The position numbers were made by a program, and so were the translations under genes. Under the pieces are notes generated by a model. The model did not search any database. It saw only the letters and a list, made by a program, of their open reading frames with translations, and had not been told where the DNA came from. A stretch of DNA of 64,000 bases from Ectobacillus sp042610425 (GTDB lineage: Bacteria > Bacillota > Bacilli > Bacillales > Bacillaceae_G). Location of the stretch: contig NZ_JBGJZM010000001.1 of assembly GCF_042610425.1 (NCBI RefSeq), positions 186,001 to 250,000 of the forward strand. Direction: 5' to 3'. Below are positions 1 to 8,599 of the stretch, piece by piece; position 1 is the first letter of the stretch, and every line of letters begins with the position of its first letter.

Positions 1-840
1 AGAGAATTGTATGACAAAAGCAAGCAGTCGTCTCACCTTTCCCGTGTGCTGACTATTGCTAGTGGAAAGGGCGGCGTTGGAAAATCGAACTTTGCCTTAA
101 ACTTCGCGATTGCTTTAAAAGAATGTGGTAAAAAAGTGGTCGTCATTGACTTTGATATAGGTATGGCCAATTTACATATTTTAATGGGAGTTATACCGAA
201 ATACAATTTAATTGATATGGTCAAGGATCGACGAACGATTTGGGATGCTCTTGAGACGGGGATAGAAGGAGTTGAATATGTAGCGGGCGGAACAGGGTTT
301 GAATCCCTTACATCTTTCAATGAAGAGGAACGGACCTATTTCTTTCAAGAACTAGAAAAACTTCACGATTATGCAGACTATATCATCATTGATACAGGCG
401 CTGGTCTAACAGAGGAGTCGCTGCAATGTCATTTGGCTGCAGATGAAATCTTTCTGCTAACTACACCCGAGCCGACATCGATTGCAGATGCATATTCTGT
501 TGCGAAAATATTGCATGCAAGCAATCAAAACTTGTTCTTTCAGCTTATAATTAACCGAATTGCTACCCGGGCTGAAGGCATTGATGTAGCTAGTAAATTT
601 AAATTGGTGTTTGAGCAGTTCTTACATCATGAATTACATATATTTGGTGCGATTGCGGATGATCCAGCCGTGCGAAAGGCAGTACAAAAACAAGTTCCAT
701 TTTATGTTGCTTATCCACATTGTCATGCATCTGGTGATTTACAGCGACTCGTCAAACGTTACGTGGCGGGTACTCCTACTAATGAGGAGAATCAAGGGGT
801 AAAAGGATTTTTAAAGAAGTTTTCCATGCTGTTTAAATAG
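1..840 (+). CDS. flhG: FlhG (YlxH), MinD-like flagellar ATPase, 5'-partial
   Basis: ParA/MinD-family P-loop ATPase that with the GTPase FlhF sets flagellar number and position. A deviant Walker A (SGKGGVGKS) lies near the start, followed by DFDIGMANLHILMG (switch I) and the IIDTGAGL Walker B region; the C-terminus is basic. The frame is open to the window edge. A TTG at 7 could start it, but family members carry extra N-terminal residues before the P-loop, so the true start is probably upstream and this entry is partial. It is followed 60-odd bases later by a FliA-type sigma factor, so this is the distal end of a flagellar operon. MinD itself is a separate gene at 62.6 kb, so the two paralogues are not confused. 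Confidence 0.9.
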   Translation, partial: RELYDKSKQSSHLSRVLTIASGKGGVGKSNFALNFAIALKECGKKVVVIDFDIGMANLHILMGVIPKYNLIDMVKDRRTIWDALETGIEGVEYVAGGTGFESLTSFNEEERTYFFQELEKLHDYADYIIIDTGAGLTEESLQCHLAADEIFLLTTPEPTSIADAYSVAKILHASNQNLFFQLIINRIATRAEGIDVASKFKLVFEQFLHHELHIFGAIADDPAVRKAVQKQVPFYVAYPHCHASGDLQRLVKRYVAGTPTNEENQGVKGFLKKFSMLFK

Positions 841-907
841 ATGATAGCTTGGTGTTTGATCTGTGAGCAGCCAAAAGATATTCGACGGTAGGGGAGTGAG
901 AAATTTG

Positions 908-1621
908 ATGCAAGGAACTGAGGAAGACTTGATTACGCGATATACTCCGTTAGTTCGTATGATTGTTTCACAAATGAAAAAAAGATTATCAACACAGGCA
1001 GATGAAAATGAACTCCACTCACTTGGAATGATTGGGCTATGGGATGCTATTCAAAAATTTGATGCAACACATGACAATACATTTGAAAGCTACGCTGCAC
1101 ATCGAATTCGCGGGGAAATACTAGATGGTCTGAGAAAATCAGATACAGCATCTCGTTCGATGCGTCAGAAGGAAAAGCATTTTCGGGAAGCATTCGAAAC
1201 ATTGGAACAATCATATATGCGTCATCCCACCTCAGAGGAAATGAGCGAATATTTGGGAATCACTCTTGCAGAATACGAAAAAACGAGAATGCAGCTGTCC
1301 ATTATGAAATATGAATCATTGGATGAGCCATTAAAAGAAGAGGATGAATCACATTCTAAGCTTCAAACAGTGGTGGATATTTATTATCCGAAGCAAGAGG
1401 AATGGGTGCTAGAGCAGGAACGTAAGCAACGATTGGCTAAGCTAATTGAGAACCTGCCATACAAAGAAAAGCTCGTCCTTTCCCTTATCTATTATGAAAA
1501 CTTAAATGTGACTGAAACGGGGCATGTTATGGGCCTTCATAAATCCCGTATTTCACAACTCCACACTCAAGCGATGAAACGATTACGAGCAACAATTGAA
1601 AAAGAAGGGATGGAGTTTTAA
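908..1621 (+). CDS. sigD: FliA/SigD-family RNA polymerase sigma factor for motility
   Basis: Sigma-70 factor of the FliA/WhiG/SigD class, 237 aa, which directs transcription of late flagellar, chemotaxis and autolysin genes. Region 2 is visible as RYTPLVRMIV...LGMIGLWDAIQKFD...YAAHRIRGEILDGLRK, and region 4 near the C-terminus as LSLIYYENLNVTETGHVMG followed by a SRISQLHTQAMKRL recognition helix. The frame opens with a GTG at 863, but the best ribosome site (AGGGGAG, 890-896) serves TTG 905 or ATG 908; SigD homologues also begin about here. It directly follows flhG; the cheB-cheA-cheW-cheC-cheD genes found between them in B. subtilis are absent here. Confidence 0.88.
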   Translation: MQGTEEDLITRYTPLVRMIVSQMKKRLSTQADENELHSLGMIGLWDAIQKFDATHDNTFESYAAHRIRGEILDGLRKSDTASRSMRQKEKHFREAFETLEQSYMRHPTSEEMSEYLGITLAEYEKTRMQLSIMKYESLDEPLKEEDESHSKLQTVVDIYYPKQEEWVLEQERKQRLAKLIENLPYKEKLVLSLIYYENLNVTETGHVMGLHKSRISQLHTQAMKRLRATIEKEGMEF

Positions 1622-1632
1622 GTGAATATATG

Positions 1633-1665
1633 AAAAACCGCTAATTTATAAAAGTAGCGGTTTTT
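1633..1665 (+). terminator. intrinsic terminator after sigD
   Basis: Perfect 11-bp stem AAAAACCGCTA/TAGCGGTTTTT closing a short AT-rich loop, ending in T residues. It lies between convergent genes (sigD and the L,D-transpeptidase) and is symmetrical, so it can act in both directions. Confidence 0.85.
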
Positions 1666-1684
1666 CATAGTAAGGAACTTCCAA

Positions 1685-1718
1685 CCTCCGGAGCTGGACG
1701 AGCCGGGTCCGCTTTTTT
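1685..1718. repeat. fragment of dispersed hairpin repeat (same family as 52525-52792)
   Basis: The sequence CGGAGCTGGACGAGCCGG followed by a CGCTTTT tail matches, with a few changes, the right arm of the tandem repeat in front of valS (GGAGCTGAACGAGCCGG... CGCTTTT). It sits just downstream of the stop codon of the L,D-transpeptidase gene. This looks like a truncated copy of a dispersed intergenic palindromic element. Confidence 0.6.
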
Positions 1719-1720
1719 GG

Positions 1721-2656
1721 TTAATAATTTCCTAGTTCTGATTCTGGTGCTTGTATAATGATTGGGTTTTTACTTGGGTCGATCCATCGTAATATGCGTA
1801 GTACATTGTTTTCGGTTGTTGCTGTGCACCCGAGTGTGTAGGAATCGCTAATGTGAAAGAATATGGCACTTCCTTTTCCAGGTATACGATCGGTGTTGTA
1901 GTTGATGACGAATCCGTATTTGTACTGCGGAATATTCATATTTTCAGCAGACGACCATCGTCCGTTGTTTTGCGATTTTTTTTGCCATGTGTTATATAGG
2001 GAAGAATTTACATCATCCACCCATACATCATCATCAGTGATTTGTCGGTATGGAAGCTTTGTTCCTGGGTTACTTGGAATTCCAAACGCCGTGCCAATCG
2101 TATATTTTCCGCGCGGAGAAGCAGATCCACCCTCATTCATTACAGAGGCAAATCCGTTTTTTCCAATATACCCATCCATGCCGAGAATGGTAGTAAAATG
2201 TCCATTTGCATCTCGTTCAAAGGTACGTATGTATGCTTCACTTGTTCCATAACCTTTTGTCGTTACCAATATAATTTGTCTATTTTGTTCTACGGTTTTG
2301 AAAGAATCTGCAACAGTTGTGGAAGGTGCATTTACAATATTAGTTGCACTTGATGATTGTTGTTCCTTTTGTTTGTTCTCCTCGGCAGCTTTTAAATCAT
2401 CTGCTTTCCTTTGTTCCTCAGCTTTTTTTTGTTCTTCCAATTTTTTCTGTTCCTCCAATTTCTTTTGTTCTTGTGCTTTTTGTTCAACTAACAGTTTTTG
2501 CTTTGTAGCTTGTTCTTGTTGTGCTACCTGCAACGCTGCTTCCTTACTCTTGGCATTATAGACAAATAGTGAAGTTGAGCCTACTAATATAACCAATATA
2601 ATTCCGATAGAAAGCCATTTTCTCTTCATAAATAAGTTCCACAGACCTTTTATCAT
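1721..2656 (-). CDS. membrane-anchored L,D-transpeptidase (YkuD family) with coiled-coil stalk
   Basis: 311 aa. A short basic N-terminus and one membrane segment (about residues 13-33) are followed by a long K/E/Q-rich heptad region (about 38-100) with repeated KKLEEQ units, expected to form a coiled-coil stalk, then an extracellular catalytic domain. That domain shows ASPRGKYTIGTAFG (about 179-192), FFHIS (His268) and LGCTATTENN (Cys277), the His/Cys pair of YkuD enzymes in the variant GCTAT form. Known for the family: peptidoglycan 3-3 cross-linking or attachment of proteins to peptidoglycan via Cys acyl transfer. ATG start with AAGGAG about 9 bases upstream. It is monocistronic, convergent with sigD and divergent from lcfA. 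The exact substrate cannot be told. Confidence 0.82.
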   Translation of the reverse strand: MIKGLWNLFMKRKWLSIGIILVILVGSTSLFVYNAKSKEAALQVAQQEQATKQKLLVEQKAQEQKKLEEQKKLEEQKKAEEQRKADDLKAAEENKQKEQQSSSATNIVNAPSTTVADSFKTVEQNRQIILVTTKGYGTSEAYIRTFERDANGHFTTILGMDGYIGKNGFASVMNEGGSASPRGKYTIGTAFGIPSNPGTKLPYRQITDDDVWVDDVNSSLYNTWQKKSQNNGRWSSAENMNIPQYKYGFVINYNTDRIPGKGSAIFFHISDSYTLGCTATTENNVLRILRWIDPSKNPIIIQAPESELGNY

Positions 2657-2759
2657 TGCTTCGCTCCTTCCATGGTAAATACAATCTATATAGGATTAGT
2701 ATAATCGAATGAACCTTAATGTGGTGTATACTTGTTGGTTAATGTCGAAAAAAACATCT

Positions 2760-2789
2760 TTGTCCGATGCTATGTCCATCATATATACT
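2760..2789 (+). promoter_or_regulatory. possible sigma-A promoter of lcfA
   Basis: TTGTCC (2760-2765), an 18-base spacer and TATACT (2784-2789), about 40 bases before the lcfA start. No full FadR palindrome lies here, unlike upstream of fadR; only a half site GAATGAA near 2707. Confidence 0.4.
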
Positions 2790-2829
2790 AGTAATAGTTA
2801 GAATAATTAGAAAATAAGGAGGAGGCTGT

Positions 2830-4518
2830 ATGGAAAAACGGTGGCTTACAAGTTATCCGCAGGAAATTCCTCATTCCATTGTTTATGAAAATAAAGCATT
2901 ACAGGAGTACTTAAAACAGACTGCTTTAGAGCACCCAGAAAAGAAAGCGCTCTATTTTTTAGGGAAGGAACTGACCTTTCAACAAGTATTTGAGCAGGCA
3001 CTAACCTTTGCTGCCTATTTACAAAGTATAGGTATTAAAAAAGGTGACCGGGTAGCTATTATGTTACCAAATTGTCCTCAAGCAGTAATCGGATACTACG
3101 GTACGTTACTAGCAGGCGGCATCGTTGTTCAAACAAATCCACTTTACACAGAGCGTGAGCTACAATATCAGCTTTATGATAGCGCTGCAAGCGTCATTTT
3201 ATGTCTAGACCTATTATATAATAAGGTAGAACACATCATGTCCTCCACATCTTTACATCATTGCATCGTAACTAGTATCGCAGATTTTCTACCCTTCCCG
3301 AAACAAATCCTATACGCATACTCAAACCGAAATAAACGTCCCACTAAAGATAATCTGAAGGAAAATGAACAGGTAATCGTTTGGAAGGAAATGATGGATT
3401 ATCCATTTCCACTCAAAGAAGTACCATGTGCAACGGAAGATGTAGCATTACTTCAATATACAGGTGGAACGACTGGATTTCCGAAAGGAGTTATGTTAAC
3501 CCATCGAAACTTAGTTAGCAATACAAGTATGGCAATTCACTGGCTCTATAATTGTAAACCTGGTGAGGAAGTCATTCTGGGCGCCCTTCCCTTTTTTCAT
3601 GTATACGGCATGATGACGGTAATGAATCTATCTATTATGCAGGCGTATAAGATGATTTTGATACCTAAATTTGATGTGGAAATGATATTAAGTATGATCA
3701 AAAAGCACCGTGTTACTTTATTTCCAGGAGCACCAACTATGTATATTGCTCTGTTGCATCATCCTAATTTGCAACAATACGATCTTTCTTCTATAAAAGC
3801 ATGTCTTAGTGGATCAGCACCTTTACCTGCAGAAGTACAAGAGCAGTTCGAGAGGATAACGGGAGGAAAATTAGTAGAAGGGTACGGGTTAACAGAATCC
3901 TCCCCTGTGACGCATAGTAATTTTTTATGGGGAAAGCGAGTCACAGGTAGCATCGGCGTACCGTGGCCGGATACAGAGGCGAGGATTTTGTCACTTGAAA
4001 CAGGTGATCCACTTCCCCCAATGGAGGTTGGCGAAATTGTTGTGAAAGGTCCACAAGTCATGAAGGGATATTGGAATAAACCTGAAGAAACAGCAGCGAT
4101 TCTTCAAGATGGCTGGTTATTGACAGGTGATGTTGGCTACATGGATGAGAGTGGATTCTTTTACATTATCGATCGAAAGAAGGATATGATTGTAGCAAGT
4201 GGTTTTAATATATATCCTCGTGAAATAGAGGAAGTATTATATGAATATGATAAAATAAGAGAGGTAGCTGTTATCGGTGTTCCGGATCCGTACCGGGGTG
4301 AAACGGTAAAAGCATTTATCGTTTTAAAGGACGGGGTCACCTGTACATCTGAAGAAATTAATCAATATGCAAGAAGTTATTTAGCGGCATATAAGGTACC
4401 AAGGTTGTATGAATTTCGAGATGAGTTACCGAAAACGATGGTTGGTAAGATATTACGAAGGGTGCTCATAGATGAAGAGCAGAAAAAAATAGAGGATGAA
4501 CATGATACGGGCTCATAA
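2830..4518 (+). CDS. lcfA: long-chain fatty-acid-CoA ligase
   Basis: 562 aa, an ANL-superfamily adenylating enzyme converting long-chain fatty acid, ATP and CoA to acyl-CoA, AMP and PPi, the entry step of beta-oxidation. The AMP-binding signature YTGGTTGFPKGVM is near residue 210; GYGLTESSP, the GDVGYMDESGFFYIIDRKKD hinge and PKTMVGKILRR (C-terminal catalytic Lys) follow in the usual order and spacing. Strong Shine-Dalgarno AAGGAGGAGG before ATG 2830. It is followed by a terminator, so fadR-fadB-etfBA have their own promoter although the pathway is shared. Full length for the family. Confidence 0.95.
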   Translation: MEKRWLTSYPQEIPHSIVYENKALQEYLKQTALEHPEKKALYFLGKELTFQQVFEQALTFAAYLQSIGIKKGDRVAIMLPNCPQAVIGYYGTLLAGGIVVQTNPLYTERELQYQLYDSAASVILCLDLLYNKVEHIMSSTSLHHCIVTSIADFLPFPKQILYAYSNRNKRPTKDNLKENEQVIVWKEMMDYPFPLKEVPCATEDVALLQYTGGTTGFPKGVMLTHRNLVSNTSMAIHWLYNCKPGEEVILGALPFFHVYGMMTVMNLSIMQAYKMILIPKFDVEMILSMIKKHRVTLFPGAPTMYIALLHHPNLQQYDLSSIKACLSGSAPLPAEVQEQFERITGGKLVEGYGLTESSPVTHSNFLWGKRVTGSIGVPWPDTEARILSLETGDPLPPMEVGEIVVKGPQVMKGYWNKPEETAAILQDGWLLTGDVGYMDESGFFYIIDRKKDMIVASGFNIYPREIEEVLYEYDKIREVAVIGVPDPYRGETVKAFIVLKDGVTCTSEEINQYARSYLAAYKVPRLYEFRDELPKTMVGKILRRVLIDEEQKKIEDEHDTGS

Positions 4519-4531
4519 AAGCCCTTTTTTT
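4509..4531 (+). terminator. intrinsic terminator after lcfA
   Basis: GGGCT/AGCCC stem with a 6-base loop and seven T residues; the left arm overlaps the last codons of lcfA. It separates lcfA from the FadR-controlled operon. Confidence 0.75.
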
Positions 4532-4541
4532 AATTGGCATA

Positions 4542-4570
4542 TTGACAGGTTTTTAAATAATTTGTACTAT
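4542..4570 (+). promoter_or_regulatory. sigma-A promoter of fadR-fadB-etfB-etfA
   Basis: TTGACA (4542-4547), exactly 17 bases, then TACTAT (4565-4570): a near-consensus promoter. The FadR palindrome begins 8 bases downstream, over the expected transcription start. Confidence 0.8.
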
Positions 4571-4577
4571 AAAATCA

Positions 4578-4595
4578 TGAATGAATAGTCATTCA
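4578..4595. promoter_or_regulatory. FadR operator
   Basis: TGAATGAATAGTCATTCA matches every defined position of the B. subtilis FadR box (TGAATGAMTANTCATTCA): two perfect 7-bp arms around a 4-base centre. Placed over the start region of the fadR promoter, it implies autorepression of fadR and repression of the downstream beta-oxidation genes, relieved by long-chain acyl-CoA. Confidence 0.9.
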
Positions 4596-4621
4596 CTTTT
4601 CTTCTTGGAGGGACTTACATA

Positions 4622-5209
4622 ATGAATAATCATAAACCAAAATATAATCAAATCATTGATGCAGCAGTAGTTGTTATTGCAGAAAATGGATATCATCAAT
4701 CACAGGTTTCGAAGATTGCAAAGCAGGCAGGCGTAGCAGACGGTACAATCTATTTATACTTTAAAAACAAGGAAGATATCTTGATTTCTCTTTTTCAAGA
4801 AAAAATGGGAAATTTTATTGAGAAAATTCGTGTGGAAACGGAAGGAATTGGAAGCGCAGTAGAGAAGTTATATATGTTGGTGGAAACACATTTCAAATTA
4901 CTCTCTGATAATTATCATTTAGCGATTGTTACGCAGCTCGAACTTCGGCAAACGAACAAAGCATTACGTGCAAAGATCAATGATGTATTAAAGGGGTATT
5001 TACAATGCATCGATGAGATTGTACAGCTTGGTATTCGCCAACAAGAGTTTCGAAGCGATTTAGATATTCGTGTAACAAGACAAATGATTTTCGGAACAAT
5101 TGATGAAGTGGCTACGAATTGGGTAATGAAAGAACATAAATATGATCTTATTGCCCTTTCAAAAACAGTCCATCAACTATTAGTAGGAGCATGTGCGTAC
5201 AGAGACTAG
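4622..5209 (+). CDS. fadR: TetR-family fatty-acid degradation repressor FadR
   Basis: 195 aa. The N-terminal TetR helix-turn-helix is clear (IAKQAGVADGTIYLYFKNKEDIL, residues about 35-57), followed by an all-helical ligand domain. In B. subtilis FadR (YsiA) represses lcfA, fadB, etfAB and other genes, and is released from DNA by long-chain acyl-CoA. Here a perfect FadR box lies 27 bases upstream of the start, so autoregulation is likely. The gene ends just before fadB with which it is co-oriented. ATG 4622 follows TTGGAGGG. Confidence 0.93.
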   Translation: MNNHKPKYNQIIDAAVVVIAENGYHQSQVSKIAKQAGVADGTIYLYFKNKEDILISLFQEKMGNFIEKIRVETEGIGSAVEKLYMLVETHFKLLSDNYHLAIVTQLELRQTNKALRAKINDVLKGYLQCIDEIVQLGIRQQEFRSDLDIRVTRQMIFGTIDEVATNWVMKEHKYDLIALSKTVHQLLVGACAYRD

Positions 5210-5244
5210 TTATTAAATTCGAAGGGGAAAAGGGAGGAACAAAA

Positions 5245-6018
5245 GTGAATTTCTTATCAGTAGCCAAGCAAGAAAGAATTGCGGTCGTAACTATTAATCA
5301 TCCACCTGTGAATGCTATGTCGTCTCAGCTTATCAAAGAACTTAATGAAGTTTTAGATAACCTAGAACACGATGAAAATGTTCAAGTGCTTGTGTTCCAT
5401 GGGGAAGGAAAGTTTTTCTCTGCAGGAGCTGACATTCGAGAGTTTACAAAGATACAAAATGCGGAGGAAGCTACGGAATTATCACGTAATGGACAGCTTG
5501 TATTTGAAAAAGTGGAGAATTATCCAAAGCTAATCATTGCTGCCATTCATGGGGCTGCGTTAGGTGGAGGACTTGAGTTTGCGATGTCTTGCCATATACG
5601 AATCGTAAGTGAACAGGCAAAACTTGGACTTCCAGAACTAAATCTAGGTATTATTCCAGGTTTCGCAGGGACGCAACGATTGGCTCGTTATGTTGGGAAA
5701 GCAAAGGCGCTAGAAATAATGATTTCCGGTGAACCAATTACAGGTAGACAGGCCGTGCAGTATGGATTAGCTAATCAATGCTATCCAGAAGAACAACTAG
5801 TGGAGGAAGCGCTTCTGTTAGCAAAGAAGGCTGCAGCGAAAAGTCCGTCTTCAGTTAGTGCCGTTCTCGAGTTAGTACAGACATCAAAAACAGCAGCATA
5901 TTATGACGGAGTGATACGGGAAGCACAGCTATTTGGTGAAGTATGCACGTCTGAGGATGGAAGAGAAGGAGTTTCTGCATTTCTAGAGAAACGTAAGCCT
6001 GCCTTTAATACGAAATAA
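5245..6018 (+). CDS. fadB: enoyl-CoA hydratase FadB
   Basis: 257 aa crotonase-family enzyme hydrating 2-enoyl-CoA to 3-hydroxyacyl-CoA in beta-oxidation. It has the oxyanion-hole segments FSAGADIREF and HGAALGGGLEFAMSCH, then LPELNLGIIPGFAGTQRL with the catalytic Glu region. The frame opens at ATG 5191 inside fadR, but GTG 5245 has a GGGAGG site 6-8 bases upstream and gives the usual family length (about 258 aa). Second gene of the FadR-controlled operon. Confidence 0.9.
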   Translation: MNFLSVAKQERIAVVTINHPPVNAMSSQLIKELNEVLDNLEHDENVQVLVFHGEGKFFSAGADIREFTKIQNAEEATELSRNGQLVFEKVENYPKLIIAAIHGAALGGGLEFAMSCHIRIVSEQAKLGLPELNLGIIPGFAGTQRLARYVGKAKALEIMISGEPITGRQAVQYGLANQCYPEEQLVEEALLLAKKAAAKSPSSVSAVLELVQTSKTAAYYDGVIREAQLFGEVCTSEDGREGVSAFLEKRKPAFNTK

Positions 6019-6078
6019 GTAAAAATTTCATTATAGAAAATTGGAAAATTTGAAAATAAAAAATGGAGGGGGAAGAAA

Positions 6079-6852
6079 ATGAACATTTATGTACTTATGA
6101 AACGCACATTTGATACAGAAGAAAAAGTAGTGATTAAAAATGGTTCAATTTATGAAGAAGAAGCTTCTTTTATTATTAATCCATATGATGAGTATGCAAT
6201 TGAAGAAGCGATTCAAGTTCGTGATGCAAAAGGTGGAGAGGTTACAGTTATAACGGTGGATGGTGAGGATGCTGAAAAAGAGTTACGAACAGCTTTGGCT
6301 ATGGGGTGCGACAAAGCGGTCTTGTTAAATGTGATTGATGACTTGGAAGAAATTGATGCATTTACGACAGCAACTGTGCTTGCTCAGTATTTAAAAGACA
6401 AATCACCTGATTTAATTCTGTGTGGAAATGTTGCAATTGATGGAGGAAATGGACAGGTTGGTCCGCGCGTTGCGGAGGCGCTTGCTATTCCATACATAAC
6501 CACCATAACGAAATTGACGATTAATGATCAAACAGCAACGATTGAGCGAGATGTAGAAGGAGATACAGAAATTGTGGAGGTATCACTTCCCCTTTTAGCA
6601 ACCGCACAACAAGGTTTAAATGAACCACGCTATCCGTCTCTACCAGGAATTATGAAGGCGAAGAAAAAGCCGTTAACAGAAATTGAATTAGATGATTTGG
6701 ATTTGGATGAAGATGATGTCCAAGCTAAGACAAAAACCATTGAAATCTACCTACCTCCTAAAAAGGATGCAGGAAAAATATTGCAAGGAGATCTTTCGGA
6801 TCAAGCGAAAGAACTTGTAGCATTACTTCACACAGAAGCGAAGATTGTTTAA
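6079..6852 (+). CDS. etfB: electron transfer flavoprotein beta subunit
   Basis: 257 aa, EtfB/FixA family. It binds AMP and, with EtfA, carries electrons from acyl-CoA dehydrogenases toward the membrane quinone pool. Recognisable are the N-terminal MNIYVLMKRTFDTEE strand, GCDKAVLLNV and the DLILCGNVAIDGGNGQVGP motif with LPLLATAQQGLNEPRYPS (ETF beta signature). The GGAGGGGG ribosome site directly precedes ATG 6079. Followed 52 bases later by etfA. Confidence 0.95.
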   Translation: MNIYVLMKRTFDTEEKVVIKNGSIYEEEASFIINPYDEYAIEEAIQVRDAKGGEVTVITVDGEDAEKELRTALAMGCDKAVLLNVIDDLEEIDAFTTATVLAQYLKDKSPDLILCGNVAIDGGNGQVGPRVAEALAIPYITTITKLTINDQTATIERDVEGDTEIVEVSLPLLATAQQGLNEPRYPSLPGIMKAKKKPLTEIELDDLDLDEDDVQAKTKTIEIYLPPKKDAGKILQGDLSDQAKELVALLHTEAKIV

Positions 6853-6904
6853 TTTCATCGCGTCACTATATTAGAAAATGAAAGAAAAAATAGGAGGGGT
6901 ATTG

Positions 6905-7882
6905 ATGGCTCGTACAATACTAGCAGTAGCAGAGATACGCGAAGGGGCTTTGCGAAATGTTTCGTTTGAAGCACTTTCAGCAGCAAGCATAATAGCAGAG
7001 GGTGGAGAAATCATTGGATTGCTTATCGGTGAAAATGTTGCTTCCTTTGCAGAGGAATTAATTGCATACGGAGCAACACGTGTTATCACTGTGGAAGACA
7101 GTGAATTGAAAACGTATTCGTCCGATGGCTATGCACAAGCTATATTAGCGGTTGTACAAGAGGAAAAGCCAGATGGTATTGTATTGGGCCATACGGCTAT
7201 AGGTAAGGATTTGTCTCCTAAAATAGCTGCTAGACTAGCAGCTGGTCTTGTTTCTGATGTAACCGGTGTAGAAATTGCAGGAGGAAACGTTGTGTTTACG
7301 CGTCCTATTTATTCGGGAAAGGCATTTGAGAAGAAAATTATAACGGATGGCCTATTACTTGCAACCGTTCGTCCGAATAATATTTCTCCCCTTGTAAAAG
7401 ACGCTACGCGGACTGGAGAAGTAAAATCTGTTGCGGTTGTTATTGAAAATATTCGTACAGTGATTAAAGACATTGTTCGAAAAGCAACGGAAGGTGTGGA
7501 TCTTTCTGAAGCTAAGATTATCGTTTCAGGTGGACGCGGAGTCAAAAGTACAGAAGGCTTTGAACCGTTACAAGAGCTAGCAGATGTTCTTGGAGCAGCA
7601 GTGGGAGCTTCTCGCGGAGCATGTGATGCAGAGTATTGTGACTATTCCTTGCAAATTGGTCAAACTGGAAAAATTGTAACACCAGATTTATATATTGCAT
7701 GCGGTATTTCTGGAGCGATACAGCATTTAGCAGGTATGTCGAATAGCAGAATCATTGTAGCTATTAATAAAGACCCAGAAGCAAATATTTTTAAAGTAGC
7801 TGATTATGGAATCGTTGGAGATTTATTTGAGGTTGTTCCACTTTTAACAGAAGAGTTTAGAAAGCTAAAGGTTCATTCATAA
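6905..7882 (+). CDS. etfA: electron transfer flavoprotein alpha subunit
   Basis: 325 aa; its C-terminal FAD-binding domain is visible as SGGRGVKSTEGF, GAAVGASRGACDAEYC, QIGQTGKIVTPDLYIACGIS and INKDPEANIFKVADYGIVGD (ETF alpha signature). The frame opens at ATG 6878, but ATG 6905 has TAGGAGGGG about 6 bases upstream and gives the usual 325-aa length. Last gene of fadR-fadB-etfB-etfA before a terminator. Confidence 0.95.
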   Translation: MARTILAVAEIREGALRNVSFEALSAASIIAEGGEIIGLLIGENVASFAEELIAYGATRVITVEDSELKTYSSDGYAQAILAVVQEEKPDGIVLGHTAIGKDLSPKIAARLAAGLVSDVTGVEIAGGNVVFTRPIYSGKAFEKKIITDGLLLATVRPNNISPLVKDATRTGEVKSVAVVIENIRTVIKDIVRKATEGVDLSEAKIIVSGGRGVKSTEGFEPLQELADVLGAAVGASRGACDAEYCDYSLQIGQTGKIVTPDLYIACGISGAIQHLAGMSNSRIIVAINKDPEANIFKVADYGIVGDLFEVVPLLTEEFRKLKVHS

Positions 7883-7913
7883 CGCGAAGCAGTACACCCC
7901 ATATATTTTTGTG

Positions 7914-7948
7914 AGAAAAACGGGAATTAGTTCTCGTTTTTCTGCATT
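7914..7948 (+). terminator. intrinsic terminator after etfA
   Basis: AGAAAAACG/CGTTTTTCT stem with a 12-base loop followed by GCATTTTT; separates the etf operon from trxA. Confidence 0.7.
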
Positions 7949-8075
7949 TTTAAGGAAAAAAGCATAGCAATGGATGACAACTGGTTATACTATGGATTGA
8001 TACATATTATTCGCCACGATGAATAGTAAATGGTATACTTCTGAGTAGACTTATAATTAGTAAGGGGGACTTACA

Positions 8076-8390
8076 ATGGCAATTGTAAAAGCAACTGACC
8101 AAACGTTTGCAGCTGAAACTGCAGAAGGTCTTGTAATGGTAGATTTCTGGGCTCCTTGGTGCGGACCTTGTAAAATGATTGCACCTGTTTTAGAAGAAAT
8201 AGCAGAAGAACTAGGCGATAAAGTAAAGATCGTCAAAGTAGATGTTGATGAAAACCAAGAAACAGCAGTGAAATTTCAAGTTATGAGCATTCCGTCTCTA
8301 TTCGTAATGAAAGATGGCGAAGTTGTAGAGAAAACACTTGGTTACCAACCAAAAGAATCTTTACTATCTCTTGTTTCTAAACATATATAA
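8076..8390 (+). CDS. trxA: thioredoxin
   Basis: 104 aa, complete thioredoxin fold with the WAPWCGPCK active site (Cys pair about residues 29/32) and the cis-Pro loop MSIPSLFVM. Main cytosolic disulfide reductant, recycled by thioredoxin reductase; supplies ribonucleotide reductase and others. AAGGGGGA before ATG 8076. Monocistronic, between two terminators. A TATAAT at 8051-8056 lacks a good -35 partner. Confidence 0.97.
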   Translation: MAIVKATDQTFAAETAEGLVMVDFWAPWCGPCKMIAPVLEEIAEELGDKVKIVKVDVDENQETAVKFQVMSIPSLFVMKDGEVVEKTLGYQPKESLLSLVSKHI

Positions 8391-8396
8391 GATAAA

Positions 8397-8424
8397 AATC
8401 CGGCGTACACACGCCGGATTTTTT
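8397..8424 (+). terminator. intrinsic terminator after trxA
   Basis: Perfect 10-bp stem AATCCGGCGT/ACGCCGGATT with a 4-base ACAC loop and a T tract. Confidence 0.9.
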
Positions 8425-8599
8425 CTGAGGTCCTTTATCTTCCTCCCATCTATAACCCCATATGATTTTCGCGTTTTCATTTCATTTTTCTACAACTTGC
8501 TATACAATGAAGGAACATACGTTTTATATAGATGGTATTTGTATAAGTTAAAATCCCATTTTACAAAACCAATAGGTTTGCTAGAGGGAGTTGCTGTGG

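Noticed and set aside
2298..2561. Cys/Phe/Ser-rich plus-strand open frame
   Set aside because: Antisense to the K/E/Q-rich coiled-coil coding stretch of the L,D-transpeptidase; composition is a mirror artefact.
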